Of a DNA stretch of 64,000 bases, positions 53,445 through 62,528 are shown piece by piece. Positions within the stretch are counted from its first letter, which is position 1; each line of letters starts with the position of its first letter. The position numbers and the translations under genes are program-made. This DNA comes from CADEED01 sp963842515 (lineage in GTDB: Bacteria > Pseudomonadota > Gammaproteobacteria > Steroidobacterales > Steroidobacteraceae), in contig CAWJGO010000001.1 of NCBI GenBank assembly GCA_963842515.1, positions 1,054,001 through 1,118,000 of the forward strand, in the 5' to 3' direction. The notes under the pieces were generated by a model. The model worked only from the letters and a program-made list of their open reading frames with translations, was not told the origin of the DNA and did not search any database.

Positions 53445-54617
53445 ATGAATGTCCGCCGCCTGATTTTTTGGTCACTTGGGCTCATGTCGCCGGCGGTCGG
53501 TCTGGCCGCCGACCCGGATCCGGGTCACCTCGCGATCCGCGAGCTCGGGCGCGCGTGGCTCAATGCCAATGACGGCGTGGGCCTGACCATCGGGGTCTAC
53601 AGCGGCGGGCAACGACTCTTCTACAATTTCGGTACGACGCGCATCGATGGGAACAAGGCGCCAACCAAGGATACGGTCTACGAGATCGGCGCCATTTCAA
53701 GAACCCTGACCGGGCAGCTGCTGGCGCGCGCCATCGTCGAGGGCCGGGCCACGCTCAATGACGAGGCCGCGAAGTACCTCGACGTTCCGTATCCGAATCT
53801 GGAGAACGGCGGCGAAAAGGTGCGGCTGCTGCACCTGGCGAACATGACCTCGCAGCTCGCCGACAACATTCCCGACCTCACGCAGGTGCGCCTGCTGCCC
53901 GGCGAGCCGCTGGTCAGGACGCGCATGCGCGTACTCGAGAACTACACGCGCACTGAGTTCCTGCGGCAGCTGCGTTACGTCGCGCCACAGCGACCCCCGG
54001 GCGGGGATCCCAGGCAATCGAACGTCGCCTCCATGCTGCTCGGCGTAGTCCTCGAGAAAATTTACGGCGAGCCGTTCGAGACCATCCTGGCGCGCGAAAT
54101 CGAAAGGCCGCTGAAGATGAATGGAGGCACGGCGCCCGCGATCAAACTACTGGCACAGGGGTACACGCCGGACAACGAGGAAGCACCGCCGTTCACGGCG
54201 AAGACTCAGTATGCGTCCGGCGCGCTGCGCTACAGCGCCGGGGATTTGCTGAGATTTGCGTCGTGGCAGGTGGTGGAACGCGATGCGTCGGTGAAGCTCG
54301 CGCATCAGCCCACGTGGCTCACGCTGGACCGCCGACAGGCGGTGGCTTTTTACTGGATCGCCGAGGAGTCACCGCACGGCCGCCGGCTGCGTTTTTCGGG
54401 GGCCACTTATGGTTTTGCGAGTCTGTGCGACCTGTATCCGGATGCACAGCTCGCGCTGGTGCTGTTGTCCAACAAGGCCGCGGACGGCGCGCAGGAATCC
54501 CTGCGCGCGTTGTCCGCGAAGATTGCTGAGCTGGCGGCGCCGGCCGAGTTGCTGAAGCCCGGTGGCTCCCTCAGCCCGCCGCCTTCGTCAGCAGTCGCTC
54601 CGCTGCCGGATCGCTGA
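53445..54617 (+). CDS. penicillin-binding-type hydrolase fold, active-site residues lost
   Basis: A 390-residue protein with a signal peptide (residues 1-21). It follows the beta-lactamase/serine hydrolase fold through its length, but the SxxK motif is Ala83-Ile-Ser-Arg86 (GAISRTLTG where family members have GSISKTFTG). The YxN motif reads QSNVASMLLG, and the third motif is ATYGF. All three catalytic positions are changed, so it should be inactive as a hydrolase. It may bind peptidoglycan or a lipid-linked molecule. Overlaps the convergent bactofilin gene by 47 bases. Confidence 0.8.
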   Translation: MNVRRLIFWSLGLMSPAVGLAADPDPGHLAIRELGRAWLNANDGVGLTIGVYSGGQRLFYNFGTTRIDGNKAPTKDTVYEIGAISRTLTGQLLARAIVEGRATLNDEAAKYLDVPYPNLENGGEKVRLLHLANMTSQLADNIPDLTQVRLLPGEPLVRTRMRVLENYTRTEFLRQLRYVAPQRPPGGDPRQSNVASMLLGVVLEKIYGEPFETILAREIERPLKMNGGTAPAIKLLAQGYTPDNEEAPPFTAKTQYASGALRYSAGDLLRFASWQVVERDASVKLAHQPTWLTLDRRQAVAFYWIAEESPHGRRLRFSGATYGFASLCDLYPDAQLALVLLSNKAADGAQESLRALSAKIAELAAPAELLKPGGSLSPPPSSAVAPLPDR

Positions 54618-55032
54618 GCGCGACCTGCACGGTAGCCGGCCGCGTTGTCACAGCCGCACCCTTGTGATTCATGTCGATGCTGCCGCTGAAATTGGCGCCA
54701 TCGGCGATGCCGACCCGCGGCGCGAAGATGTTGCCCTTCACCTTGGCGGAAGCGCGGACCGACACCGATTCGCTGGCGTAGATGTCGCCGTCGACGCGGC
54801 CTTCGACGATCACGAACTTGGCTTTGATGTTGCCGGTCACGCCGCCTTCCTTGCCGATCGACAGGCTGCGCGTGTGTTCGATCGAACCTTCCAGCTGACC
54901 CTGGAATTCCAGGTCCTCTTCACCGTACAGCTCGCCCTTGAAGTGCAGTGTCGGGCCGAGCACGCAGGTGCCGGTGTTTTCCTGGCGCGCTGCCGCAACG
55001 GGAGGCGCCATCTTGTCCGCAGGTTTGCTCAT
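54571..55032 (-). CDS. bactofilin family protein (second of a pair)
   Basis: A 153-residue polymer-forming cytoskeletal protein. The beta-helix core runs from LGPTLHFKGELYGEEDLEF to GANFSGSIDM with the usual repeating hydrophobic pattern (GSIEHTRSLSIGKEGGVTGN). ATG 55032 is chosen because GGAG lies 6 bases upstream. It starts 13 bases after the stop of the first bactofilin. Bactofilins polymerise at the membrane and shape cell-wall or appendage sites. Confidence 0.88.
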   Translation of the reverse strand: MSKPADKMAPPVAAARQENTGTCVLGPTLHFKGELYGEEDLEFQGQLEGSIEHTRSLSIGKEGGVTGNIKAKFVIVEGRVDGDIYASESVSVRASAKVKGNIFAPRVGIADGANFSGSIDMNHKGAAVTTRPATVQVALSDPAAERLLTKAAG

Positions 55033-55045
55033 GGTTTTCTCCGGC

Positions 55046-55418
55046 TCAGCGGCTCGCGCCGGGGTTGGAGGATCCTTGCGACCCAGCATTCGACTCCATG
55101 GTGACTCCGCCATTGAAATTCGCTCCCTCTGTGATGCTCACGCTCGGCGCGCGGATGTTGCCGCGCACGATCGCTGACTGACTGACCTTGATGCTCTTCT
55201 TGGCGCTCATGTCGCCCTGCACTTTGCCTTCGACGTCGATCGTCTGGGCGTTGCACGGTGGCGACGACTTCGCCTTTGGCGCCGACGACGACACGTTGCT
55301 GGTGATGGATCGAGCCTTCGATACGGCCTTCGATCTTGATGTCTTCCTGGGCTTTGAGCTCGCCCTTGAAGCGCAGCGTCGGGCCGAAAACCGACATGCG
55401 TTCGTTCGTTGCACTCAT
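55046..55418 (-). pseudogene. bactofilin (first of a pair), one +1 frame break
   Basis: From ATG 55418: SVFGPTLRFKGELKAQEDIK and VVVGAKGEVVATV, then a +1 change at about 55253, then NAQTIDVEGKVQGDMSAKK to GASR at 55046. The remaining sequence is one uninterrupted bactofilin of about 123 residues, paralogous to the next gene. It is the only frame break on the minus strand, and in the coding sense it is again +1. Confidence 0.75.
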
Positions 55419-55537
55419 GAATGACTCCCTGCGATGGCTGGCGCGAAGCGCGGCATAGATTGCGCCGGCCGGATGAAGTAAAACCGTGTCGCGATTCGCA
55501 GGCGCAGGCGATTCCTGAGCGAAATCACGCAATATGT

Positions 55538-56179
55538 TTAACCGTGGGGGTTGTCTCCGGCACCACCCAGCTGACTCATCAACGCCAGCGGCCGGGCGTC
55601 CGGATCCTCGAAGAACGCCATCCATTCCTCGGTGCCGTCGGCGTGGCGATGGATCATGTGCGGCGCATGCGTGAACTGCACGCCGCGCGCCAGCAGTTGT
55701 CGATGGGCCGCGCCAATGTCCGGCACGCGCAGATAAAGAATGGACTCCTTGGCGACGCCGCCTTCCTCGCTCAGCATGAGGCGAGTGCCACCACAGTCGA
55801 AGAAGGCCAGCGTGCCAAACGTGTACAGATGCGGCAGCCCTAGCACATCGCGATACCACTTCTCGGACACGCGGGTATCGCCGACTGAACGGGCAATCTG
55901 GCCGATGGCGCCGAGCCGCAATTCCTCTTCCATGTTTTTCCTCCCGGATTGTGCCAGCGCCCCGTCATTGGGCGCGCGAAACCAGCTGCGGAGCTCGCGC
56001 CGGTTGCGCAGGTCTAGCTTCGCGAGCGCATTGGTCATGTGGAATTTCACGGCATCCAGGCTCACACCGCGGCGGCGCGCGATCTCGGCATTGGTCATGC
56101 CGTGCTGAACCGCGTGCACGGTTCGCCATTCGGCCGGCGTCAGCAGGTCCGGGTGTTTCGGGCGCCCGCGCTTCTTCAT
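55538..56179 (-). CDS. LuxR-type HTH fused to a VOC (glyoxalase) domain
   Basis: A 213-residue protein. Residues 10-70 form a LuxR/GerE helix-turn-helix: LTPAEWRTVHAVQHGMTNAEI, RRGVSLDAVKFHMTNALAKL. Residues 85-205 form a VOC domain (GQIARSVGDTRVSEKWYRDV, FFDCGGTRLML, FFEDPDARPLALMS). The HTH comes first, which is opposite to most LuxR proteins, and the VOC domain would act as ligand sensor. The fusion is read without interruption. Regulates unknown genes. Confidence 0.85.
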   Translation of the reverse strand: MKKRGRPKHPDLLTPAEWRTVHAVQHGMTNAEIARRRGVSLDAVKFHMTNALAKLDLRNRRELRSWFRAPNDGALAQSGRKNMEEELRLGAIGQIARSVGDTRVSEKWYRDVLGLPHLYTFGTLAFFDCGGTRLMLSEEGGVAKESILYLRVPDIGAAHRQLLARGVQFTHAPHMIHRHADGTEEWMAFFEDPDARPLALMSQLGGAGDNPHG

Positions 56180-56325
56180 TGGCGAATCCTAGCCGCCAAT
56201 CACCTGATTTTCCCTACCCGTCGCGTGGCTGAGCGATCCAAAACGGGCGTTATGGCGCATTCCTCGCGGGCAGGTTTGCCGCAGGTCGCATCGTTACGTT
56301 ACCGTGGCGCACGAACGAGGGTCTC

Positions 56326-58116
56326 GTGACGGAACTCGAAACCGAATCCGCCCGTGAGGGGGACGATACCGGCGACACCAGTGTCGCGGGCGCAGCCGTG
56401 GCGTTGTCGGCGCTGACACTTGCCGCCTGCGGCGGCGGCGGCGGCGCAAGCACGCCTCCGCCCAGCGGAAATCCGGGTCCGACGCCGCCCGCACCTCCGC
56501 CACCACCTCCGCCTCCACCGGTCACCACGATCACCGATGCCGAAGCAGCCCGTTTCCTGCTGCAGGCGCAATTCGCGGCCACCGATGTCGACCTCACGGC
56601 GGTGAAGACCGGCGGCTACGCGGCGTACCTCGCATCTAACTACAACGCCGCGCTCGGGCAGACCGGCGTCGCGTGGCTGGACTCGCGCGGTCACAACTCG
56701 ATCACCGCCGAGCAGCGCTACTTCTGGCCGCAGTTCGGCGATTTCATGATCTGGAACCAGCTGCTCGCAGGTCCGGACCAGATGCGCAAGCGCCTGGCAT
56801 TTGCTCTGTCGGAATTCTTCGTCGTCTCGTTGAGCCCGATCGACGGGTTTTATCCGCCGTACGTGATCGCCGCGTACTGGGACCTGCTCACCGACCACGC
56901 CTTCGGCAATTTCCGCACGCTGCTCGAGCGGATCACGCTCAACGCCGGCATGGGTTTCTTCCTGAACACCAAGGGAAACCTCAAGGAAGACGCCAACGGC
57001 CGCCAGCCCGACGAAAACTACGCGCGCGAGGTCATGCAGCTGTTCACCATCGGGCTGTACGAGCTCAATGCTGACGGCACGCCGCGCCTCGACGCCAACA
57101 ACCAGCCCGATCGAGACCTACGTCCAGAGCGACATCACCAACCTGGCGCGCGTGTTCACGGGTTACGACTGGGACTACCTGTCGAACGGCGGCACGTTCA
57201 CCAACGTGACCTGGCACGACTACGACGTGCCCAACACGCGTTTCGCCACCAACCCCATGTCGTTCCGGGCTAACAACCACTCCAACTCTGGCGGTGAGCT
57301 TTCTCGGCACGAACATTCCCGCCAACACCGCGGGCCCGGAGGCGCTGCGCATCGCGCTCGACACACTGTTCAATCATGCGAATACCGGACCGTTCTTCGC
57401 GCGCCAGATGATCCAGCGGCTGGTGACCAGCAATCCTTCGCCGGCCTATGTCGGACGCGTCGCCGCGGCCTTCGCCAACAATGGCGGCGGTGTGCGCGGC
57501 GATCTCAAGGCGGTGTGGACGGCCATCCTCACCGACTCCGGAGGCGCGCACGCTGCCCGCGGCGTCGGACACCCTGTCGGGCAAGCTGCGCGAGCCAGTG
57601 GTTCGCTTCGTGCAGTGGGCACGCACGGTGGGCATCACGTCGAGCAACGGGGCCTACGAGATCTACGACCTCTCCGGAAGCGATACTTTGCTCGGGCAGA
57701 GCCCACTGCGCTCGCCCTCGGTGTTCAATTTCTATCGCCCCGGCTACGTGCCGCCCAACACCGCCATCGCCACCGCCGGCAAACAGGCGCCGGAATTCCA
57801 GCTGCTCAACGAAACCACCACCGCGGGCTACATCAACTTCATGCAGGGAGTCACGCGCAACGGCTATTTCAACTTCGACGTGAACCCGACCTATGCCGCG
57901 TTGCTGCCGATCGCGCACGACGTGCCGGCGGTGATTGCCTGGCTCAACCTGCGGCTCACCGCTAATCAGCTGTCGGCCACCACGCTTGCCGTGCTGCTAC
58001 CCACGCTCAGCGCGTTCAACGTGACCGCTGCGAGCAGCGACAACGCCAAGCTCGACATGCTGGCCAGCGCCTGTTTCCTCATCCTGTGCTCGCCCGAATA
58101 CCTGGTGCAGAAATGA
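56326..58116 (+). pseudogene. DUF1800 lipoprotein, three +1 frame breaks
   Basis: Start GTG 56326. A lipobox-like LTLAACGGGG and a Pro-rich linker lead into the DUF1800 core (AARFLLQAQFAATDVDL, DQMRKRLAFALSEFFVVS, ENYAREVMQLFTIGLYELN, GPFFARQMIQRLVTSNPSP). Breaks of +1 lie near 57109, 57287 and 57540; removing these gives one protein of about 595 residues. The end overlaps the DUF1501 start by ATGA. DUF1800/DUF1501 pairs are common in polysaccharide- or planctomycete-type operons; the role is not established. Confidence 0.78.
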
Positions 58117-59523
58117 AGCGCCCACCAGAGAACAATGGAAAGTGGACCCGGCGGGTCGTCCTGCAGCGCGCCCTGCATCTCGGCGCCATGGGTGTCGCCA
58201 CGCCGCTGGCGATCAATCTCGCCGCCATGGGCGAGGCTGCGGCTTTCGACAGCACCGACTACAAGGCGCTGGTGTGCATCTTCATGTATGGCGGCAACGA
58301 CTACGCCAACACCGTCGTCCCCTACGACAACACTAACTACAACCTGTATCACCCGATTCGCGGCGGCGCTGCCGGGCAGATGGCTGGCGGCATCGCTTAT
58401 GGCCGTGCCCAGCTCGACGCCACTGCGCTCACACCGGCGGGCGGACAGGTGCTGACGGACAACCTGCAGTACGCGCTCGCGCCGCAGCTCACGGGTCTCA
58501 AGACGCTGTTCGACCAGGGCAGGCTCGCGGTGCAGCTCAACGTCGGCCCGCTGATCCAGCCGACCACGCTCGCGCAATACCTGAGCACCAATCGCGTCGC
58601 CAATCCGCTGCCGCCGAAGCTGTTCTCGCACAACGACCAGCAATCGGTGTGGCAGTCGAATGGCACCGAAGGCTCGACCGTTGGCTGGGGCGGCCGGCTC
58701 GGCGACATCGCCATGTCGAGCAACACCACCAACTCGCTGCTCACCTGCATTTCCGCTTCGGGCAACGCGGTGTTCGTCGCCGGCCGCGACGCGCTGCAGT
58801 ACCAGGTGAGCCCAGGAGGCGCGGTGCGCATCAACGCGCTCGGCACGCCGCTGCGCGATGCGCTCAACGCCATCATCACGCGCGCCAGCGCGCACGTGCT
58901 CGAGAACGAATATGCCATCGTCACGCGCCGCTCCATGGACATGGAGGGCGTGGTCAATGCGGCACTGGCGGGTGTGAATCCGACGACTGTTTTCCCGGCG
59001 GGCAATCCGCTGGCCGCGCAGCTGAAGATCGTCGCCCGGCTCATCGGCGCGCGCGGCGCGCTCGGCATGCGCCGGCAGGTGTTCTTCGTCTCGCTGGGCG
59101 GCTTCGACAACCACAACCTGTTGATGCAGGACCACCCGAATCTCATGACCCGGCTCAACGCGGCGATGAGCGCGTTTTACGCCGCGACGGCGGAGCTAGG
59201 CGTACAGGACAAGGTGACCACGTTCACCGCCTCCGACTTCGGTCGCACGCTGAGCTCGAACGCCGACGGCTCGGATCACGGCTGGGGCAGCCATCACTTC
59301 GTCATGGGCGGTGCCGTCAACGGCGGACGTTTTTACGGCACCGCGCCGCGCGTGTCGATTCAGACCAGACGACCAGGTGGGGCAGGGCCGGCTGCTGCCG
59401 AGCACTTCGGTGGACGAATTCGCCGCCACGCTGGCGCGCTGGTTCGGCTGCAATACCGGCGAGCTGCCCGGCATCTTGCCCAACGTCGAAAACTTCACGA
59501 ACACCAACCTCGGCTTCGTTTAA
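58113..59523 (+). pseudogene. DUF1501 Tat-exported protein, one +1 frame break
   Basis: The ATG at 58113 overlaps the DUF1800 stop. A Tat-type signal (WTRRVVLQRALHLGAMGVAT) precedes the DUF1501 domain (LVCIFMYGGNDYANTVVPYD, FFVSLGGFDNHNLLMQDH, TASDFGRTLSSNADGSDHGW). The frame shifts by +1 near 59367; then DDQVGQGRLLPSTSVDEF and NTNLGFV complete the family C-terminus at 59523. The 5' 90% is uninterrupted. The uncorrected frame runs on past the true stop to 59630. Confidence 0.78.
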
Positions 59524-59560
59524 GGCTATCCTCTGCCTCTCTCGAAGGGGAAGTTCCAAC

Positions 59561-60748
59561 ATGCTTTTCAATTGCTCGATTTCTGTCGGCCGCGGAATTC
59601 TTTGCTCGTTTCTTCTGCTGTGCTCCGTGACGAGCATCGCCTCCGAGCAGCCGCCCACGTTGGCCATCGGCGCGGCCATGCCGCCGTTCTCGCTGCCCGG
59701 CATCGACGGCAAGACCTACACCGACAAGAGTTTCGCGAAAGCGGACATCCTGGTGATGGTGTTCACCTGCCCGCATTGCCCGACCGCGCAGGCCTACCAG
59801 GAACGCATCAAGAAGCTGGTCACCGAGTACGCCCCGAAGAACGTCACGCTGATCGCCATCAATCCGAATCATGCTGACGCGGTGCGTCTCGACGAGCTCG
59901 CGTATACGGATCTTTCCGATTCCTTCGAGGAAATGAAGGAACGCGCCAGGGACCAGAAATTCAACTTCGTGTGGCTGGATGACGGCCCGAAGCAGCAGAT
60001 GTCGCAAGCTTATGGCCCGGTGGCGACTCCGCATGTGTTCATCTTCGACAAGGCACGCAAGTTGCGCTTCGAAGGCCGCATCGACGACTCGGAGCGCGAG
60101 TCGGCCGCCACGAAATTCGAGACCCGTGACGCGCTCGATGCGTTGCTGGCAGGCAAGGCGCCCCCGGTCGCGACCACCAAGGTGTTCGGCTGCTCGGTGA
60201 AATGGGCCGACAAAGTGCCGGACTACGCTAACTACAGAAAAAAGTGGGCCGCGGAACCCGTGGCCCTCGAGAAAGCCGATGCCGCCGTGCTCAAGGCGAT
60301 CCGCGAGAACAAGGATTCCGGCAAGATCCGTTTCATCAACGTGTGGGCCACCTGGTGCGGCCCGTGCATCACGGAGTTCGACGAACTGGTCGATCACAAC
60401 CTTCGCTTCCGCATCCGCGGCTTCGAGATGGTGACCATCGCGGCGGAAAACCCTGACCAGGAACCGCAGGTGCTCGACTTCCTCAAGAAGAAACACGCGT
60501 CGATGAAAAACTACATCTTCGCCAGCGACAACAAGGACGCGCTCAGCGAGGCGCTGGACCCGGCGTGGAAGGGCCCGCTGCCGTACACCATCATCGTCGA
60601 TGAGAAGGGCAACGTGATCTACCGCGAGATGGGCTCGATAGATTTCCTCAAGATGCGGCGCGCCATCGTCCCGGCCCTGAATCGCCTCACGCCCTGGGGC
60701 GGGCTCTCGCCGATCAAGCCGAATCCACCGCCGAAGGCCAGCAGCTAG
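59561..60748 (+). CDS. secreted protein with two thioredoxin-fold domains
   Basis: A 395-residue exported protein (signal peptide ending near SIASE). Domain 1 (about 30-190) is redoxin-like with FTCPHCPTAQAY, Cys70 and Cys73. Domain 2 (about 240-385) is TlpA-like with VWATWCGPCITEF, Cys266 and Cys269. Both CxxC motifs are complete. ATG at 59561 follows AAGGGGAA; the longer frame upstream belongs to DUF1501 in another frame. Probably a periplasmic thiol oxidoreductase in the DUF1800/DUF1501 group. Confidence 0.88.
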   Translation: MLFNCSISVGRGILCSFLLLCSVTSIASEQPPTLAIGAAMPPFSLPGIDGKTYTDKSFAKADILVMVFTCPHCPTAQAYQERIKKLVTEYAPKNVTLIAINPNHADAVRLDELAYTDLSDSFEEMKERARDQKFNFVWLDDGPKQQMSQAYGPVATPHVFIFDKARKLRFEGRIDDSERESAATKFETRDALDALLAGKAPPVATTKVFGCSVKWADKVPDYANYRKKWAAEPVALEKADAAVLKAIRENKDSGKIRFINVWATWCGPCITEFDELVDHNLRFRIRGFEMVTIAAENPDQEPQVLDFLKKKHASMKNYIFASDNKDALSEALDPAWKGPLPYTIIVDEKGNVIYREMGSIDFLKMRRAIVPALNRLTPWGGLSPIKPNPPPKASS

Positions 60749-60749
60749 A

Positions 60750-60771
60750 AATCGGGGTCAGCCCCCCATTT
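60750..60771. repeat. degenerate REP-like palindrome
   Basis: ATCGGGGTCAGCCCCCCATT lies 3 bases after the stop of the double thioredoxin gene and is followed by TTGCC. It is a decayed copy of the GGGGTCAGACCCC element, again at a 3' end. Confidence 0.55.
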
Positions 60772-60831
60772 GCCTGTAAGAAGCCGGATGCCCGTTCGTC
60801 AACTGTCTGAACCCAGACAGGAGGCGAATGT

Positions 60832-61368
60832 GTGCGTATCCCAATCCCTGAAATCGCCGCGGACATGAGCGCTGCGGCTGCCGAAGATGTCGCCACGCTG
60901 GCGCGGCAATATGGTCCAACGGTGTTCCGCGCCGCCTGGCGTGTACTCGGCGCACGGGCTGCGTCCGAAGATGTGCAGCAGCAGGTGTTTCTGCGGCTCA
61001 TCGAGGCGCCGCCGGAAAGTGTGGCGTCCTGGCCGGCCTATCTCACGACGATGGCAACGCGCCTGGCGATCGACAGCCTGCGGCGCCAACGCCGGTGGAG
61101 ATTGTTAGCGCCGCTGTGGAAAGCGGATGACCCGGACGACTCGCCCGCCGAAGACGCCGAACGTGCCGAAGCCGCCCGCTTCATGCGCGCGGCGCTCGCA
61201 AGGCTCAATTCACGCGACGCCTCGTGTTTCGTCATGCGGCATCTGCACGGCATGGCGCCCGCCGCGATAGGCGCCGCGCTGGGGTTATCCGAAAACCACG
61301 TCAGTGTCAGCGTGCATCGCGCGCGCAAGGCCCTCGAAGCAATGCAGGTAAAGGAGCAATCCCGATGA
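60832..61368 (+). CDS. ECF sigma factor
   Basis: A 178-residue sigma factor. Region 2 runs over residues 20-80 (YGPTVFRAAWRVLGARAASE, VQQQVFLRLIEAP, YLTTMATRLAIDSLRRQR), and region 4 over about 115-172 (MRHLHGMAPAAIGAALGLSE, HVSVSVHRARKALE). GTG at 60832 follows AGGAGG; ATG at 60865 is an alternative. The stop overlaps the anti-sigma start (ATGA). Confidence 0.88.
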   Translation: MRIPIPEIAADMSAAAAEDVATLARQYGPTVFRAAWRVLGARAASEDVQQQVFLRLIEAPPESVASWPAYLTTMATRLAIDSLRRQRRWRLLAPLWKADDPDDSPAEDAERAEAARFMRAALARLNSRDASCFVMRHLHGMAPAAIGAALGLSENHVSVSVHRARKALEAMQVKEQSR

Positions 61369-62126
61369 ACTCGCTCGACAGAACTCTCGAATTGGTTGGC
61401 GACCGCGAACCTGAGGCGGAGCTGGTGAGCACGGCGCAGCGCAAGCTCGATGCCGTGGTGGCCGCGAAGCTCGCGACGCAGGCGGTGCGCCGTCCGGTGC
61501 GCCCCGCGCGCGGCTGGCTCGCGGCAGCAGCATCCGCAGTGGTGGCGGCAGTGGCCGTGCTGTGGCTTCCGCTCGGAACCACGCCCGCGCTGGCATTCGC
61601 TGATGTGCAGCAGCACTTCCGTGACTTTCAGACGCTGCGGTTCGAGCTCGAGCAGCGTATGAACGGCAAGACGCTGATGAAGGCGCGCGTGAGCGTTCGT
61701 CACGATGGCAGCGTGCGCACCGAGGTGGGTGACAACCTGGTCGTCGTGGTGAATTCGGCGGAAAAGCGCATCTTGTCGCTGTTTACCCCGCAGCGCGTCG
61801 CGGTGGTGAGCCGGATCGATCAGGCAGCGGTGAAGGAAGACTCGGTCGACTGGGTCGAGGAGATTCGCGACTTTCAGGGTCAGGCGAGGCGTTTGACGGC
61901 AACGCGAGTCATCGATGGCCAGCAGGCACACGGCTGGGAGCTGACGATCGATGGTGGCAAGGTCGTGCTCTGGGCCAACGACGAGGGTCTGCCGTTGCGG
62001 ATGAGCGTCGAGCAGGGCGTGGAGATCGAAATGGACTTTCACTTCGAGTTCGATCTTGAATTGCCCGCCAGTCTGTTCAGCACCGAGGTGCCCGAAGGCT
62101 ATAGTCTTCGTGACGCGGAGGACTGA
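61365..62126 (+). CDS. anti-sigma-like membrane protein with LolA-like domain
   Basis: A 253-residue protein. A short cytoplasmic N-terminus, one membrane helix at about 49-68, then a periplasmic domain of about 170 residues (ALAFADVQQHFRDFQTLRFE, LPASLFSTEVPEGY) resembling LolA/DUF2092-type folds. No zinc anti-sigma motif is visible; the position directly after an ECF sigma gene (ATGA overlap) is the main reason for the call. Probably senses an envelope signal. Confidence 0.78.
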   Translation: MNSLDRTLELVGDREPEAELVSTAQRKLDAVVAAKLATQAVRRPVRPARGWLAAAASAVVAAVAVLWLPLGTTPALAFADVQQHFRDFQTLRFELEQRMNGKTLMKARVSVRHDGSVRTEVGDNLVVVVNSAEKRILSLFTPQRVAVVSRIDQAAVKEDSVDWVEEIRDFQGQARRLTATRVIDGQQAHGWELTIDGGKVVLWANDEGLPLRMSVEQGVEIEMDFHFEFDLELPASLFSTEVPEGYSLRDAED

Positions 62127-62129
62127 ACG

Positions 62130-62528
62130 ATGCAGACGTTGGGCCTGGTTTCGCTGGTGGTGAAGGAATACGACGAAGCACTGGCCTTCTACGTCGGCAA
62201 GCTCGGTTTCAAGCTCATCGAAGACAGTTTCGTGCCCGAGCAAAACAAGCGCTGGGTGGTCATCGAGCCGCCCGGCGCTTCGGGGCAGGGCGCCAAACTA
62301 CTGCTGGCGCGCGGCGTCGGGCCCGAGCAGACTTCCCGAATCGGCAACCAGACCGGCGCACGCGTGTTCTTGTTCCTCTATACCGATGACTTCTGGCGGG
62401 ATTTCAACGCCTACAAGGCACTCGATATCGAGTTCGTGCGCGAGCCTTCCGAGGCGCCCTACGGTACGGTCGCCGTATTCAAGGATCTATACGGCACAAT
62501 GTGGGATCTCGTGCAGCTGCGCGCCTAG
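62130..62528 (+). CDS. VOC family protein
   Basis: A 132-residue single-domain glyoxalase-fold protein starting 4 bases after the anti-sigma gene. LGLVSLVVKEYDEALAFYV and YGTVAVFKDLYGTMWDLVQL are typical. The metal positions (His or Glu in the first strand) are not clearly kept, so the enzyme class is open. It probably belongs to the sigma/anti-sigma operon. The last 4 bases overlap the convergent DUF3052 gene. Confidence 0.88.
   Translation: MQTLGLVSLVVKEYDEALAFYVGKLGFKLIEDSFVPEQNKRWVVIEPPGASGQGAKLLLARGVGPEQTSRIGNQTGARVFLFLYTDDFWRDFNAYKALDIEFVREPSEAPYGTVAVFKDLYGTMWDLVQLRA

Noticed and set aside
41069..59367. Idea that the extra bases always lie at codon boundaries
   Set aside because: Any single-base insertion can be drawn at a codon boundary because the exact point is not determined, so the observation is trivial.
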